NCBI GenBank assembly: GCA_016293365.1
Contig: JAEDEK010000105.1
Span: forward strand, 1 to 6,567
Source: Bulleidia sp.
GTDB taxonomy: Bacteria > Bacillota_I > Bacilli_A > Erysipelotrichales > Erysipelotrichaceae
Reading direction: 5' to 3'
DNA: 6,567 nucleotides
Part shown: one piece after another, positions 4,936 to 6,567 of the stretch
Layout: the number at the start of each line of letters is the position of its first letter
Position numbering within the stretch: position 1 is the first letter of the stretch
The notes under the pieces: model-generated
What the model was told of the DNA's origin: nothing
The model's database searches: none
Seen by the model: the letters and a program-made list of their open reading frames with translations, nothing else
Position numbers and translations under genes: made by a program

Positions 4936-6480
4936 ATGGTACAGATCATTATTGCTGGGATTGTAGGCGTAATTATCGGTGTTGGAATCATGTGGGCCAT
5001 GGCCAAAAGCGGACTTGACCGCAACACAACACGTTCCAGACTGATTATTGATGAAGCAAATTCTAAGGCGGAAACAATTGTTCGTCAGGCAGATCTTGAT
5101 GGCCAGCAGAAAGTCTATGAGATGAAGATGAAGGCCGAAAAGGAACTGAAAGATCAGCGCTCCAAGGTACAGTCAATTGAAAACAGACTTCTTCGCAGGG
5201 AAGACAGTCTCAATTTCCGTGAACAGAATCTGAGCAACACGGAAAAGAAACTTGCCGAAAAAGAAAAACAGGCTGATAACAGACTTGCAAATCTCAGCAA
5301 AATGGAAAGTGAACTGCAGGAAAAGATCGATCAGCAGATCGAAGTACTCCAGCAGGTGGCACAGCTTTCCCAGGAAGATGCCAAAGCAGAACTGATGGCT
5401 GCGGTTGAAAAGAAGACAGAAAAGGAAATCGCAACCTATCTGCGTGAAGCACAGGAAGAAGCAGAAACAAAGGCGGCAGATGAAGCAAGAAATATCATTG
5501 CTCTTGCTTTACAGAGATATTCCCAGGATGAAACAATCGAAAGAACCGTTTCCACTGTCACACTGCCAAGTGAAGACATGAAGGGAAGAATCATCGGACG
5601 TGAAGGCCGTAACATCAAGGCAATTGAACAGGCAACCGGTGTTGATCTGATCATTGATGATACACCGGATGTCATTACGATCTCATGTTTTGATCCGATC
5701 CGCAGAGAAGTTGCCAGACAGTCTTTGGAAATCCTGATCAAAGACGGCAGAATTCAGCCTGGCAGAATCGAAGAAGTTGTTGAAAAGGTCAGAAGAGATC
5801 TTGACGATACAATCTTCAGAATCGGAAATGATACGATTTTCAAGCTTGGTATCGGCAGAATGAACAAGGAACTTGTAAAACTGGTTGGACGCATGCGTTT
5901 CCGTTACAGCTATGGCCAGAACGGTCTGGCTCATTCTGTGGAAGTTGCTGAAATGGCAGGTATGATGGCTGCTGAACTCGGTCTGAATCAGGCTCTTGCC
6001 AAGCGTGCAGGTCTTCTGCATGATATCGGTAAGGCAATTGACTTTGAGCAGGAAGGAAGCCACGTTGAACTTGGTGTCAAATATGCCAAGAAGTACGGAG
6101 AAAACCCGATTGTCATCAACTCCATTGAGTCTCATCATGGCGATACTGCTCCGCAGGATATCATCGCTGTCATTGTCGCTGCTGCAGACACACTCAGCGC
6201 TGCCCGTCCGGGTGCCCGCTATGAATCTCTGGAAGGCTACATTGAACGACTGGAGAATCTGGAAAAGATCGCACTTGGTTTTGAAGGTGTGGATAAGGCT
6301 TTTGCCATTCAGGCAGGTCGTGAAATCCGTATCATGGTCAAGCCGGAAGTTGTGGATGATGTCACAATGGTCAAAACAGCACATGACATCCGTGAAAAGA
6401 TTGAAAATGAGCTGACATATCCTGGCCAGATCAAGGTCACACTCATCCGCGAAGTACGCGTTAACGAACTCGCAAAGTAA
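4936..6480 (+). CDS. rny: Ribonuclease Y
   Basis: Membrane-anchored endoribonuclease that starts bulk mRNA decay in many Bacillota and is part of their RNA degradosome-like network. It has 514 aa, the normal length. Domains in order: N-terminal transmembrane helix at about 3-23 (IIIAGIVGVIIGVGIMWAMA); long charged coiled coil at about 30-190, rich in Glu, Lys and Gln; KH RNA-binding domain at about 205-270 with GRIIGREGRN at 217-226; HD metal-dependent phosphohydrolase domain from about 328. HD-domain residues are His333, LLHDIGKAID at 360-369 with His362-Asp363, HHGD at 400-403, and Asp418 in AADTLSAARPGAR. The C-terminal domain runs to ELAK. The SD AAGGAGG (4918-4924) lies 11 nt before the ATG. 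Location downstream of recA matches Bacillus, where ymdB usually follows. Here the next element is an intrinsic terminator and a group II intron end. Confidence 0.98.
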   Translation: MVQIIIAGIVGVIIGVGIMWAMAKSGLDRNTTRSRLIIDEANSKAETIVRQADLDGQQKVYEMKMKAEKELKDQRSKVQSIENRLLRREDSLNFREQNLSNTEKKLAEKEKQADNRLANLSKMESELQEKIDQQIEVLQQVAQLSQEDAKAELMAAVEKKTEKEIATYLREAQEEAETKAADEARNIIALALQRYSQDETIERTVSTVTLPSEDMKGRIIGREGRNIKAIEQATGVDLIIDDTPDVITISCFDPIRREVARQSLEILIKDGRIQPGRIEEVVEKVRRDLDDTIFRIGNDTIFKLGIGRMNKELVKLVGRMRFRYSYGQNGLAHSVEVAEMAGMMAAELGLNQALAKRAGLLHDIGKAIDFEQEGSHVELGVKYAKKYGENPIVINSIESHHGDTAPQDIIAVIVAAADTLSAARPGARYESLEGYIERLENLEKIALGFEGVDKAFAIQAGREIRIMVKPEVVDDVTMVKTAHDIREKIENELTYPGQIKVTLIREVRVNELAK

Positions 6481-6486
6481 AAGATG

Positions 6487-6520
6487 AACAGTCGTATCAT
6501 TTCATACGGCTGTTTTCTTT
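6487..6520 (+). terminator. Intrinsic terminator of rny, target of the intron
   Basis: An 11-bp stem, AACAGTCGTAT (6487-6497) with ATACGGCTGTT (6504-6514), has one G-T pair and a CATTTC loop, followed by TTCTTT. It begins 7 nt after the rny stop. The intron 5' end follows its T-tract directly. Confidence 0.88.
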
Positions 6521-6567
6521 GTTTGCGCGCCATGGGCACGCTCTAACGGGTGTAAGTCCCGAACATG
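6521..6567 (+). mobile_element. 5' end of a group II intron, probably class IIC, cut by the window edge
   Basis: From GTTTGCGCGCC onward the sequence aligns almost base for base with the start of the Oceanobacillus iheyensis group IIC intron as I recall it (GUGUGCCCGGC...). Both have 11 nt before AUGGG, then a CUNUAA/CUAUA-like link, then a hairpin GGG-UGnnAGU-CCC followed by GAAC. Here that hairpin is CGGG/CCCG around TGTAAGT (6547-6561). The upstream arms GCG-C-GCC (6525-6531) and GGC-A-CGC (6535-6541) can form the first domain I stem with one mismatch. The insertion point right behind a terminator hairpin is the hallmark target of class IIC introns. Only 47 nt are visible. Whether the element is complete and encodes a reverse transcriptase/maturase cannot be seen. 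Confidence 0.75.

Noticed and set aside
5683..6384. A 233-codon open frame on the - strand
   Set aside because: It is antisense to the KH and HD domains of RNase Y, with no SD or recognisable family.

Overview
The window looks like a chromosomal core-gene block from a low-GC Gram-positive bacterium (Bacillota). The evidence is a type B RNase P RNA, GpsB, RecU paired with a class A PBP, RNase Y, and strong AGGAGG-type ribosome binding sites. The order pgsA-recA-(PAP2)-rny lacks the cinA gene found between pgsA and recA in Bacillus. Together with several RecA sequence details, this suggests a lineage such as Erysipelotrichia, but that placement is inference.

Layout. Positions 1-1695 carry a leftward operon: recU (Holliday junction resolvase), then a class A penicillin-binding protein joined to it by a 4-bp ATGA overlap and cut off by the left window edge. 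A short divergent promoter region (about 1696-1799) separates this from rightward gpsB. The rnpB gene follows at once, with its own promoter inside the last codons of gpsB and an intrinsic terminator after it. pgsA (phosphatidylglycerophosphate synthase) comes next, with a promoter that carries a perfect inverted repeat. recA follows, closed by a strong terminator. Then come a small PAP2-family membrane phosphatase and rny (RNase Y), which has its own promoter and ends at a clear intrinsic terminator.

The last 47 bases, directly after the T-tract of the rny terminator, match the 5' end of a group IIC self-splicing intron. Group IIC introns are known to insert just behind terminator hairpins. 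The element runs off the right edge, so its length, integrity and any reverse transcriptase cannot be judged here.

The genes serve cell-envelope growth (PBP, GpsB, PgsA, PAP2), DNA repair (RecU, RecA) and RNA processing and turnover (RNase P RNA, RNase Y). GpsB is the known cytosolic partner of class A PBPs in Bacillus and Listeria, and here the two genes lie in neighbouring divergent units. I see no undescribed multi-gene system. The intron insertion, the pgsA promoter palindrome and a few family-motif substitutions are the points most worth following up.
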